From: Candidatus Gerdarchaeota archaeon
GTDB lineage: Archaea > Asgardarchaeota > Heimdallarchaeia > JABLTI01
Length of the DNA: 37,650 nucleotides
Assembly (NCBI GenBank): GCA_016840945.1
Contig: JAEORJ010000385.1
Span: forward strand, 1-37,650
Direction: 5' to 3'
Below the pieces are notes generated by a model, which had not been told where the DNA came from, searched no databases, and saw only the letters and a program-made list of their open reading frames with translations. Positions 10,401-18,101 of this stretch are shown here, one piece after another (positions within the stretch are counted from its first letter, which is position 1; every line of letters starts with the position of its first letter). The translations under genes were made by a program, and so were the position numbers.

Positions 10401-13034
10401 TTCAAAATAAGCTATTCCGCTTAGTGTGTCTGTAGAAGACCAGAGTAATTGCACTTCAGAAGATTTAGTGTATGAACCTGTTTGTGGGGCGTTAATTTCT
10501 AATTCATCAACTATTTTATCCTTTATTATGAAAATAGAATTTTTTCCATAATTTCCAACAGTGTCGTAAGCAATAATAGTTATATTATTTAATCCATTAA
10601 GACCTAAAATTACTGGATAGGTACCAAAAGCACCTTGACTTGTTCCTGTTAAGTTAGCTTCCAGAACACCATTTACATAGATGAGATAATAATTGAAATT
10701 ATAATTTGGATCAGTAATCTCATATTCTACATCATAAGAGTCAGCATTTGTATAAAAGTTATTTTCAGGACTTATAAAGAGAATTTCAGGTGCAAGAGCA
10801 GTATAACCAATTGTTATTGAATCTGTTGCATTCTTACCATTAACATCATAACCAATGACCTTGATCTCATTTGTTGATAATGATAATGGCACAAAGAAAC
10901 TATCTTGTCCACCGGGGATTGATCCTATTAACCCTTCATTGATAAATATATCATAATGATGAATAACAAAATCATCAGCTGATTCCCAAGTCAATTTTAC
11001 TGGGGATGATGAAAAAGTAGCACCTGAACTAGGAGAAGTGATTGATATAGTTGGTGGGGCGGTTCTTCCAATAATCATAATTTGTCCAAAAGAATCACCT
11101 GTAATTAACTCCGACTCGCCATCAGAATCAATATCAGTTACCACCATAGACCCTCTTTTACCAAACATCATTCCTAAATCACTAGACCACTCCTTTTGGT
11201 AGGTTAATGTATCAGTGCCTGAATCTGTTATATTATAGATGTAAATTGTACCATTGTTTGCACTGAAAATTAATTCGTTAAAGCTATCATCATCTATATC
11301 AGCTACTGTAGCACCACCACCCATCAGAGGTTCATTTGATTTATCATTAACTAAAAACTCTAATGCTGGCGAAGGATCAGTAAATATTATTCCACCAAAA
11401 ATCTTTAGATAATCTTGACCTACTATTATTATTTCGTTCTCACCATCATTATCGACATCATCCACAATAAGAGTGTGACCGAAGTGATCCTCTGTTACAG
11501 CTAATGAAACTTTGGGAAGATCGTCATCAACATTATCAACAAATCTGGATGGATTATTATAATAAACACCAAGTCTTGTTGTTGAGATAGAATTATCTAA
11601 ATCTATTTGGAATAATACTAAGAGCTCCAAGTTACCATCATCATCAGGGTCACCAACTTGTACCGCATGAGCTTTTGTAGCACCATTTCCTAAAGCAGCA
11701 GCAGTTGAAATTTTAGCGTTTTGGCTAAAGCTATTAGAACCAACATTATAATCTAAAATTAATATATTACCAATTTGATCGCCTGCTACAATATTAATTA
11801 AACCATCATCTGTTGCATCACCAATAGTAATGTAACCTGTTAGAGCATTTGTATGAGTATAAGCATAATCTGAACTATCAAAGTCTAATCCATTCCAAGA
11901 TGAGAATCTTAGTATTCTACTGTCATCACCCACAGCATAGATTTCATCCTTGCCATCGCTATTAAAGTCATATGCTGCTAATCCTCTTATTAAAAACATC
12001 TTTGATTGATGACTTGTTGTCCATGAAGTCCATATACGAACTAAGCTTCCATCTATGTAATCGAAGATAGCCATAGCATTGCTTTCTCCAGTGATAGTTC
12101 GATTAGAACTAACAATTAATTCTGAATCACCATTTCCATCAATATCTGCTTCAATAATAAATGTCCCATTATTAGCTCCCTTCGCTGCTGATCTAAAATA
12201 AAAATCCTCTTCGATTGAATATTGAGAATATTCTTGATATTTTGCTAAATACACATCCCCCCAATAAGATGCATCATATCTTATATCAGATGGAGTAGTA
12301 CTTACATAAGGCCATGTTATTTCATCATCGCTGAAATCATAATTAGTAAAGGACTCAAATCCGATAGCAATTACATCTCCCGGTTGCTTAGTTAATATTG
12401 CTAAAGGTACACGAATCTCATATTGTCTATGTGGATTTGATTCAAAGTACGAGGAAGCAAAATCAGCATTAGCAATAATATTTGATGGTAAAGGACTGCC
12501 AGCAAAACCCGCTTCTGATATAACCCAATCACTTGTAGTTATACTATAGTGATAATATATAACAAATGTACCTGTGTCATTACCTATTAGCTGAATAGCT
12601 AAATCATAAGAGCTTAATAATCCATTATGATCTCTAGCAAAATATAATCCCATTCCCCAAGTTGTAGTGTTACTTTCTACTTGTTGATTTGTCATATCTA
12701 ATGCGATATACAGATTTTTATTGTCGTTCTTTATTAGTAATTTAGACTCTAACTCCTCATCTTTATTGAACATATAATAAACTGCTGCTGATGACCATTC
12801 TTCAATATTTGAGCTACCATTAAACTTTATCAAACCATCAAAATTGGGGGCAGTGGAATTATAGAGAGAATATAATTCCATTGGATGTGCAAGATCATTA
12901 TGGCCTAAGGTATTACCAATATTTAATTGATTATTGAAAATTATAGGTGTTATAAAAAATACTATCAGTAATAAACCAACTCTACACCTTGCTAGGAGTT
13001 TTTTTACATGCCCCAAATTATTTTTATTTAGCAT
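7494..13034 (-). CDS. Giant single-pass surface protein, paralogue of the preceding gene, with extra cytosolic helical tail
   Basis: 1846 residues with the same order as its convergent neighbour: signal segment (about 18-34), CBM9-like domain (about 50-240), seven FG-GAP loops from DIDGNGDSELIV (residue 297) to DIDSDGESELI (634), nine Ig-like repeats, a transmembrane helix (about 1522-1545) and a roadblock/longin-like domain (about 1556-1670) containing VLYVRSTGLTCTYIPYNP and LVGGAMIAIQSILEEITG. It then differs: a proline-rich linker (VTPAPLPIIP) leads to an alpha-helical domain of about 110 residues at the C-terminus that the sister lacks. The collinearity suggests an old duplication in inverted orientation. 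The extracellular part is likely calcium-binding and adhesive; the cytosolic part could dock small GTPases or other roadblock proteins. That role is inferred. Confidence 0.85.
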   Translation of the reverse strand: MLNKNNLGHVKKLLARCRVGLLLIVFFITPIIFNNQLNIGNTLGHNDLAHPMELYSLYNSTAPNFDGLIKFNGSSNIEEWSSAAVYYMFNKDEELESKLLIKNDNKNLYIALDMTNQQVESNTTTWGMGLYFARDHNGLLSSYDLAIQLIGNDTGTFVIYYHYSITTSDWVISEAGFAGSPLPSNIIANADFASSYFESNPHRQYEIRVPLAILTKQPGDVIAIGFESFTNYDFSDDEITWPYVSTTPSDIRYDASYWGDVYLAKYQEYSQYSIEEDFYFRSAAKGANNGTFIIEADIDGNGDSELIVSSNRTITGESNAMAIFDYIDGSLVRIWTSWTTSHQSKMFLIRGLAAYDFNSDGKDEIYAVGDDSRILRFSSWNGLDFDSSDYAYTHTNALTGYITIGDATDDGLINIVAGDQIGNILILDYNVGSNSFSQNAKISTAAALGNGATKAHAVQVGDPDDDGNLELLVLFQIDLDNSISTTRLGVYYNNPSRFVDNVDDDLPKVSLAVTEDHFGHTLIVDDVDNDGENEIIIVGQDYLKIFGGIIFTDPSPALEFLVNDKSNEPLMGGGATVADIDDDSFNELIFSANNGTIYIYNITDSGTDTLTYQKEWSSDLGMMFGKRGSMVVTDIDSDGESELITGDSFGQIMIIGRTAPPTISITSPSSGATFSSSPVKLTWESADDFVIHHYDIFINEGLIGSIPGGQDSFFVPLSLSTNEIKVIGYDVNGKNATDSITIGYTALAPEILFISPENNFYTNADSYDVEYEITDPNYNFNYYLIYVNGVLEANLTGTSQGAFGTYPVILGLNGLNNITIIAYDTVGNYGKNSIFIIKDKIVDELEINAPQTGSYTKSSEVQLLWSSTDTLSGIAYFELRLDGVLQGITTNHYYIFNLPIDKSYDIRVTAYDHVGNSLDRLISVTRDTINPNITITSHASGSYISTSTINLVWQALDNIGGSLIHHSEVIVNQVTVYSGTDFNRIINLGVEGVKDILVTVYDLAGNSATKHITIYYDKYAPFIEITSPINNYNTSIDSVILSWTGNDLGTGIKEYLIYINEVLYQTITNPIIKTVELPIPVDTISNITVQAKDFTNKYAIDTVFVNHDSLLSTIMLTSPAEPFSNSSTTDLTISWDIANIPDLNEFIILANTTEVARISELSTRSTIVDVEFLGPTGYPVINITIIANTTTFGLFFFDTKMVKIDRVNPTLSILSPANNTYVFYQGLYVLWSGFDIGTGIQYYSIIENGSPLGICSCSRNYHYMYFIAGDGIYNITILAFDFAGNTISKTIFLNVFLLLPEFSTQLSDIIYTQNGIFNFELSVDNPQSGVNRIIVLMDNNRVFLKDYLAEDEAFSEDIFVNQTHYSTIPGLHTLKIGVVDVFNREKIISYTINIDINAPEFTFNQISIDSQIFSASAFQFTKLRDGPNIHILKITVYDDTIINRVELIITNNDGLYLNYSMTEEIATRATTTNYEVEVDFGALEEGDYQFIFVAYDEAGNSAFKTVNITLVLEGTIPWISQGNNIIYLSVGILVFAALAAVLVVGLRKPILNRNWEPEVIAVLYVRSTGLTCTYIPYNPKLIQEEQLVGGAMIAIQSILEEITGERRKARVETLEIGTKSLLLFAGDFGFGGLLVKAVKPIHKEKLENFTKKYERIYREPLKSQYFVDAAAFEKSYNLVYEFFGSLDITKRITENGLTGQLKEIQETREQPVTPAPLPIIPDKEELLIETAPIDELLQTISKEAKNRLMKIIEATPKVILMLVEFKLDEAEKQVNLIIKDIDFLLKIERTNKDLYYFIQSMMNLTKDIYSGIENGRRGNKKELQLAVEKATKLWFEEIAEKWSAVF

Positions 13035-13231
13035 ATCTGCAACCTCGACTATTTAACCACATAGAATGAATTTTAATTGAATGCGACAGATACAATTTTA
13101 GTTTTATTTTTCATATGATCTCTTTTTTATTTGATTTATTGTGGCAAGTATAAAATTTTATGAATACTATTAAGTATTTTTTGTTATAGACAAAAATCGT
13201 TCAAAAAAAATTTAAAATATGAAAAATATTT
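13035..13231. promoter_or_regulatory. Divergent promoter region between giant surface gene and lipid kinase
   Basis: Very AT-rich spacer between divergent genes. A TATA-like AGTATAAAATTTTA at about 13148-13161 can serve the lipid kinase on the plus strand; no single clear box stands out for the minus-strand giant gene. No ORF or RNA was recognised. Confidence 0.3.
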
Positions 13232-13261
13232 TTGATTAAAAGCATAATTGGAGATAGCGTT

Positions 13262-14170
13262 TTGTTAATTATTTGTAACCCTGAAACTTTTGCTGGAAGG
13301 GCAAAGAAAAAATGGCCTGAACATGAAACAGCTTTTAAAGAAGCAGGTATTGATTTTGAAGTTGCTTGGACAAATACTAGAAATCATGCAATTGAAATTG
13401 TTAAGGAGAAATCAAATGATCATAAAATCATTTGCGCATATGGGGGGGATGGTACTGTTAATGAAGTATTAACAGGTATAGGACAAATGGGATTCAAAAA
13501 TACTTTATGCCTTTTACCAGCAGGAAGAGGAAATGATAATGCCTTTAGCTTAAGAATCACAAATAAAATTGATGATCTTGTTGAAATGCTTTTAGCTAAA
13601 GAAACAAAGAAAGTTGATTGTATAGAGGCAAATGATGGCGGTCGTTATGTTGTTGGTATTGTTGGAGCTGGCATAAGTGGTGCTGTAGCTGTTTCAAGTT
13701 TAGGTCAAAGCTCACCTGGAGCTTACATGTTCAATCTTTTACGAATAATATTAACATATAAACCTCATCCAATGAGATTAACAATTGATGATGGTATAAC
13801 CATTCGAGAACTAGATGCTTTAGATGTAGCCATAGGTAATGGTATATGTGCTGGAAATAAAATGCTCTTATGCCCTAATGCTAAACTTGATGATGGTTTG
13901 TTAGATATCACATTAGTTGGTAATGTAAATTTTGTTCAAAAATTGATCATTGTTAGCAGATTAAAGAAAGGTACTCATATCAAACATAAAAAAGTGGAAT
14001 TATTACAAGGTAAAAAAATTATTCTCGAAAATTTAGCTACGAAAGATTTGCCAATACATTTCATGGGGGAACAATACGGAACGTTTCCATTTAAATTTGT
14101 TTGTTTACCTAAAGCACTTACAGTCTTAAAGATGCCAGATAAAATACTCCAAAGAGAGAGGTGGTTGTAA
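13262..14170 (+). CDS. Diacylglycerol kinase/YegS/sphingosine-kinase-family lipid kinase
   Basis: Soluble lipid kinase of the DAGK catalytic family, which transfers phosphate from ATP to diacylglycerol or another polyprenyl or isoprenoid lipid. Visible motifs are the N-terminal strand ending in CNPETFAG, the nucleotide-binding loop YGGDGTVNEVLTGI, and LPAGRGNDNAF in place of the usual PxGTxND. Total length is about 300, normal for the family. The frame stays open to a TTG at 13232, but a GGAG at 13250-13253 lies 8 nt before the TTG at 13262, which gives an N-terminus MLIICNP that fits the family, so that start is preferred. In archaea the substrate may be an archaetidyl-lipid precursor; this cannot be told from sequence. 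It is followed on the same strand by an orphan helical gene. Confidence 0.85.
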   Translation: MLIICNPETFAGRAKKKWPEHETAFKEAGIDFEVAWTNTRNHAIEIVKEKSNDHKIICAYGGDGTVNEVLTGIGQMGFKNTLCLLPAGRGNDNAFSLRITNKIDDLVEMLLAKETKKVDCIEANDGGRYVVGIVGAGISGAVAVSSLGQSSPGAYMFNLLRIILTYKPHPMRLTIDDGITIRELDALDVAIGNGICAGNKMLLCPNAKLDDGLLDITLVGNVNFVQKLIIVSRLKKGTHIKHKKVELLQGKKIILENLATKDLPIHFMGEQYGTFPFKFVCLPKALTVLKMPDKILQRERWL

Positions 14171-14228
14171 GGTTTTTATCATTGAATAGTTTTATTTGCC
14201 TATAGAATAAAGAATAATATAGATTATA

Positions 14229-14237
14229 TTATAAATA
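14229..14237 (+). promoter_or_regulatory. TATA-like box for the 721-residue helical protein gene
   Basis: TTATAAATA lies 37 nt before the ATG at 14274. With initiation about 25 nt downstream this would leave a short leader that contains the AAAGGTGA ribosome binding site at 14259-14266. Confidence 0.4.
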
Positions 14238-14273
14238 GCTTAACTTGTTAGTGCTACAAAAGGTGAAAATTCA

Positions 14274-16439
14274 ATGCCAACAGATTTGAAAAATTTAAGA
14301 AAAAATTATTTGGAATTATCTAAACAAGAAATTTTCACCGAAATAAAAGCTATTAGAGAAAGGATTGATTTAAAATACGAACAAAGAAAAACAGAGGAAT
14401 TCTCAGAAGTACTTTATCTCATTCTTGAATCATTTAGTCACAAAGGGGATTACAATTCTGAGCGAATAATACTCAATCAATTAATTGAACTGGCATGGTG
14501 GGCGGAGGATGAAAGTTTATCAATAGATTATTTAGCTAAAGCTATCACTTTAGTTATTATTGATAGTCAATCGACAAGAGGGATGAACAGAACCAAACTT
14601 TTCTCCGATTTTCTTGATATTATTGCTAGATTTCCTATTAATAAACAGATATACAAAGTAATTTCGACAGCTTCAATCGAATTGATTAAATGGGGAACAG
14701 ATAATGAATTACTAAAAATACTTGATTCTATGCAAGAAAAGGCTACTATTTATCCATTAATGGAAACAATGCAATTACTCAATGCAAAGGTTTTCATGAA
14801 CATTTTATTCTATCTTGAAGATCAAGATTGTATTAGTATTAAAAAAATTTACAACCAATTTAGTTGTTTTGCAATTAGCAATTTTGAGCAAGACATTAAC
14901 GGTCAAGGAACTAAAGTAAAAAGCACTATGAATGATGAAGATGTTAATGAAATCCTGCAAGAAGGTGTTATTAATGCAATAATCAATCTTGCACGAATTG
15001 ATAGTAAATTTGAGGAACATTGTGATGATTGTATAATAGCTATGAGGAGGATAATTGAGGATTCTGAATATCTTCTGAAAAAAGAAGACAAAGAATTTTT
15101 CCAAGATGTTTATCGCTTAAGCTATACACTTGAACATTATCATCTTTGGGATCAATTTTTAGATATTAAATTCATTGCTAAATTAAAAGAAGAACAAGAC
15201 AAAAATAATGTCTATCAAATTGCTGAATCCAAATTGCTAGCAATACAAAAAACAATGCGTATTGAAGAATACGACTCACTAAAAATAGGTCGCAGAGGTA
15301 TAATATTAGCTTATGATCTAAACAATCTAGATGATATTGAACATATTGCTAAAGAAATTGTGAATCAACAAAATTCACCTAAAACACCTATCAAATTAGT
15401 TGAAGAGATTGATGCTATTATCGAAATTGATGAAGAATTACGCGACCATTTACGAGAAACTGGCCAAATACCAGCAGATCGTCAAACTATTGATCAAATT
15501 CAAGATCAAGTTACAAAAAGTGATGATTTAACAGTCGCTGCGACAGATGAAGCTAAAATAGCAGAACAATTACAATATCTCAAAGAATTAGAATCAAGTG
15601 ATCCGAAATTTATTATGAATGATATAATCCATACAAAAGCATTAATTTTTTCTGTTGGAATGTACGGGTTCAATTCTGCCAAGCTCAATATTTCAAGGTT
15701 GGAGCTTTTAAAACATATCGATAAATTAAGCGATAAGAAAATGATAATTGAATTAGTTGATCCTCTTGTTAGAGCTGTAACATTGAGAGCTGCAAGATTA
15801 GATGGGGAAGCAGTCAGAATATTACTTGAATTATTAAATAATAAGGGATTGAAATTCATTACAAGATACTATAAGCAGTATAATTTTATTGATAATATTA
15901 TACGTTTAATTAGCTATCTTGGAAGAACGGCACAAATCAAATTATTGGAAAATATAAAATCAGAATTAGAAAGAGCTAATAGAATTAGCTTGAATGATAG
16001 TCAAATACCAATTAAAATTGCTAGAGCAATAAATGAAGGAATTTTATCCTATACTGCAAGCAATTTGGAAGGCAAATATAGCTTATTAAATTTAGTAAAA
16101 GAAATAGCTAAAATTAACTCATATAATGTCAATTTACAAATAAAATTCATAGAAGGAATGAATTTTATTATTCTTGACTCAGGTTTTACAGATGAGAGTA
16201 TTGTTGATAATGTAACCAATGAATTAATTGATTTCGCGAGTACTTATCGAAATAATCAGCAGATAGAAGAAAAAGCTGCTTTGGGTATATTTTGGGCTGT
16301 TTTGTTCTCTAAAATAAATCATAAAGAAAATAAATTTAGAAAATATCAAGAACAAATAGAAGCGATCATTAATCATTATCCAAATAGTGAATTTTTACTA
16401 AAAATAGACTCTTTAGCTAAATCAATTATACCAAATTAA
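14274..16439 (+). CDS. Alpha-helical protein of unknown function
   Basis: 721 residues, almost entirely predicted alpha-helix, with repeated amphipathic helices such as IDYLAKAITLVIIDSQS and VRILLELLNNKGLKF. It resembles a HEAT/TPR-like alpha-solenoid, although no canonical repeat could be aligned by eye. There is no signal peptide, membrane segment or catalytic motif, and a central acidic, Gln/Asp-rich linker around residues 370-430 divides it into two halves. The start is clear (AAAGGTGA then ATG, 7-8 nt spacing). It lies 103 bp behind the lipid kinase with its own TATA-like box. Probably a cytoplasmic scaffold; function not recognised. Confidence 0.8.
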   Translation: MPTDLKNLRKNYLELSKQEIFTEIKAIRERIDLKYEQRKTEEFSEVLYLILESFSHKGDYNSERIILNQLIELAWWAEDESLSIDYLAKAITLVIIDSQSTRGMNRTKLFSDFLDIIARFPINKQIYKVISTASIELIKWGTDNELLKILDSMQEKATIYPLMETMQLLNAKVFMNILFYLEDQDCISIKKIYNQFSCFAISNFEQDINGQGTKVKSTMNDEDVNEILQEGVINAIINLARIDSKFEEHCDDCIIAMRRIIEDSEYLLKKEDKEFFQDVYRLSYTLEHYHLWDQFLDIKFIAKLKEEQDKNNVYQIAESKLLAIQKTMRIEEYDSLKIGRRGIILAYDLNNLDDIEHIAKEIVNQQNSPKTPIKLVEEIDAIIEIDEELRDHLRETGQIPADRQTIDQIQDQVTKSDDLTVAATDEAKIAEQLQYLKELESSDPKFIMNDIIHTKALIFSVGMYGFNSAKLNISRLELLKHIDKLSDKKMIIELVDPLVRAVTLRAARLDGEAVRILLELLNNKGLKFITRYYKQYNFIDNIIRLISYLGRTAQIKLLENIKSELERANRISLNDSQIPIKIARAINEGILSYTASNLEGKYSLLNLVKEIAKINSYNVNLQIKFIEGMNFIILDSGFTDESIVDNVTNELIDFASTYRNNQQIEEKAALGIFWAVLFSKINHKENKFRKYQEQIEAIINHYPNSEFLLKIDSLAKSIIPN

Positions 16440-16440
16440 A

Positions 16441-16469
16441 CGACAAAATTAGACAATGAATATTTGTCG
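16441..16469 (+). terminator. Weak hairpin after the helical-protein gene
   Basis: Inverted repeat CGACAAA (16441-16447) with TTTGTCG (16463-16469), 15-nt loop, starting just after the stop codon. No strong T-run follows, so the role is uncertain. Confidence 0.3.
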
Positions 16470-16544
16470 CTAAAATAATTTTGATAGCTTTAAATAGCTA
16501 GTTCCACCATTTAATCAAAAGAGTGTTGTTGGGTTAAAGAAAAG

Positions 16545-16694
16545 TTGACTGAAAACATATTGAATACAATTCTAATTAATGGTCGAGTAAAAAGAATTGA
16601 ATGTTCAGTAGAAGCTATTTTTTATGATTTATATATTTTCTTGGAAAAGTCCGTCTCAGGAAAAGTTGTAGCAAAGGGTGCAAAGAGTAATTAA
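16545..16694 (+). CDS. Possible small protein, 49 residues
   Basis: A TTG-initiated frame encodes a 49-residue basic peptide with a plausible beta-then-helix pattern (ILINGRVKRIECS, then AIFYDLYIFLEKS) and is followed by a perfect 12-bp hairpin. No clear ribosome binding site and no recognised family. It could equally be part of a non-coding leader. Confidence 0.25.
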   Translation: MTENILNTILINGRVKRIECSVEAIFYDLYIFLEKSVSGKVVAKGAKSN

Positions 16695-16711
16695 GGGGAA
16701 AAGTGAGTTAG

Positions 16712-16739
16712 GGTATTAATGGAGTCATCCATTAATACC
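16712..16739. terminator. Perfect 12-bp hairpin, possible terminator
   Basis: GGTATTAATGGA pairs exactly with TCCATTAATACC around the loop GTCA, with a pyrimidine-rich CTACTCTCTTTT downstream. It may end transcription of the small ORF or act as a processing or binding element. Confidence 0.45.
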
Positions 16740-16790
16740 AATTCTACTCTCTTTTGATATTTTAGAATAAATTTTAATAATACTTCAATT

Positions 16791-16812
16791 ATCCAATATG
16801 CGATTATTGGAT
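16791..16812. promoter_or_regulatory. Inverted repeat ATCCAATA-n6-TATTGGAT upstream of sat
   Basis: Perfect 8-bp arms separated by 6 nt, about 125 nt before the sat start and only 6 nt from the 18-bp palindrome. The geometry suits a dimeric winged-helix regulator. Operator function is inferred. Confidence 0.35.
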
Positions 16813-16818
16813 TTAAAG

Positions 16819-16836
16819 AAATCTAACGTTAGATTT
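16819..16836. promoter_or_regulatory. 18-bp perfect palindrome upstream of sat
   Basis: AAATCTAACGTTAGATTT is identical to its reverse complement. It lies about 100 nt before the chosen sat start, so it is a good candidate operator for sulfate-activation control. Confidence 0.4.
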
Positions 16837-16937
16837 ATAGAAGACAATATCCAAAAAAAAATATCCTATTTCCAGCTATTCCTAATTATGTGTTAATCTA
16901 GTTGCAGCGGTATTATTATACAATGGAGATTGTTGAT

Positions 16938-18101
16938 ATGATAAACCCACATGGTGGAAAACTAACAAATCGAGTCCTATCTAAAGAGAAAGGCGAAAAA
17001 ATAATACAAGAATTTGGTGAAATGCAACAACTACAAATAAATGAAGAAGTTGTTGAGGATTTAAATAACATCGCAAGAGGTGTCTTCTCCCCTATTGAAG
17101 GGTTCATGGGTCAAGAAGATGTTGATTCAATTATTAAACACGATAGATTAGCGAATGATTTAGCTTGGACTATTCCGTTAACTTTTGACTTAGCTGAATC
17201 TGTTACTAAACAATATTCAATTGGTGATGATATTGTTTTAGTTAATGGCGAGAAAGGTCGTAATGGTATCATTGGTATTTTACACTTAGAAGAGATCTTT
17301 AATTATAATAAAAAAGAAGTTGCTCAAAGTGCTTTTGGAACATTAGATAGCGAACATCCTGGTGTTGCTAAAGTTCTAAGCTCAAATGATAAATTATTTG
17401 CTGGAAAAATAGATTTAGTCAATACTGACATTAAAGAATATCAAAATTATACTATGTATCCATTGGAAACACGAGCATTATTTAAAGAAAAAGGTTGGAA
17501 AACTATTGTTGGTTTTCAAACGCGAAATGTTCCCCATATTGGTCATGAATACGTTCAAAAAACAGCTTTAACATTAGTTGATGGTTTGTTTATCAATCCA
17601 ATTATTGGCGAAAAGAAGAAAGATGATTTCTTGGATCCTGTTATTTTAGGCGCTTATGACATTCTAATCAAAAATTATTATCGACAAGATAAAGCTGCTT
17701 TAGGTATACTCCGAACTAGAATGCGTTACGGTGGACCAAAAGAAGCCATTTTCCATGCAATAATGCGCAAGAATTTTGGTTGTAGTCATTTCATAGTTGG
17801 ACGCGATCATGCAGGAGTTGGTGATTATTATGGACCTTTTGATGCCCATAAAATATTCGACAATTTTCCTGATTTAGAAATAGAACCAATTTGTTTCAGA
17901 TCATTTTTCATTTGTGATAAATGTGAAGGTGTGGTCAATGATAACACTTGTCCTCATGAAGGCACTGAGCATCAACATTTGATTAGCGGTAAGAAAATCC
18001 GTCAAATGATAATTAATAAAGAATTTGAGGGGCTCAAAGAATATATGCGTGCGGAAGTTGCCCAGTATTTGATTGAGCAAACAGATTTATTCGTAAAATA
18101 A
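16938..18101 (+). CDS. sat: Sulfate adenylyltransferase (ATP sulfurylase)
   Basis: Catalyses ATP + sulfate to adenylyl sulfate (APS) + diphosphate in the cytoplasm. Key motifs are the N-terminal PHGGKLTNRV, the active-site signature FQTRNVPHIGHEYVQK (HxGH type), GRDHAGVGDYYGPFDAH, and SGKKIRQMI near the end. A CDKC...CPH pattern suggests the zinc site of monomeric archaeal and bacterial Sat. Length is 387 residues, normal. The frame opens earlier (TTG 16902, ATG 16923), but GGAG at 16925-16928 is 9 nt before the ATG at 16938, and the resulting N-terminus MINPHGGK matches the family. cysC follows after 20 nt, so the two form an operon. Two inverted repeats upstream may be operators. Confidence 0.95.
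   Translation: MINPHGGKLTNRVLSKEKGEKIIQEFGEMQQLQINEEVVEDLNNIARGVFSPIEGFMGQEDVDSIIKHDRLANDLAWTIPLTFDLAESVTKQYSIGDDIVLVNGEKGRNGIIGILHLEEIFNYNKKEVAQSAFGTLDSEHPGVAKVLSSNDKLFAGKIDLVNTDIKEYQNYTMYPLETRALFKEKGWKTIVGFQTRNVPHIGHEYVQKTALTLVDGLFINPIIGEKKKDDFLDPVILGAYDILIKNYYRQDKAALGILRTRMRYGGPKEAIFHAIMRKNFGCSHFIVGRDHAGVGDYYGPFDAHKIFDNFPDLEIEPICFRSFFICDKCEGVVNDNTCPHEGTEHQHLISGKKIRQMIINKEFEGLKEYMRAEVAQYLIEQTDLFVK

Larger units (their letters stand above)
16440..16937. other. 498-bp intergenic region with several inverted repeats and a possible small ORF
   Basis: This is the only stretch over 300 bases without an established gene. It holds a weak hairpin after the upstream stop, a possible 49-codon ORF at 16545-16694, a perfect 12-bp hairpin at 16712-16739, an 8-bp inverted repeat at 16791-16812 and a perfect 18-bp palindrome at 16819-16836, all before sat. 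No tRNA or recognised riboswitch fold was found. Confidence 0.6.
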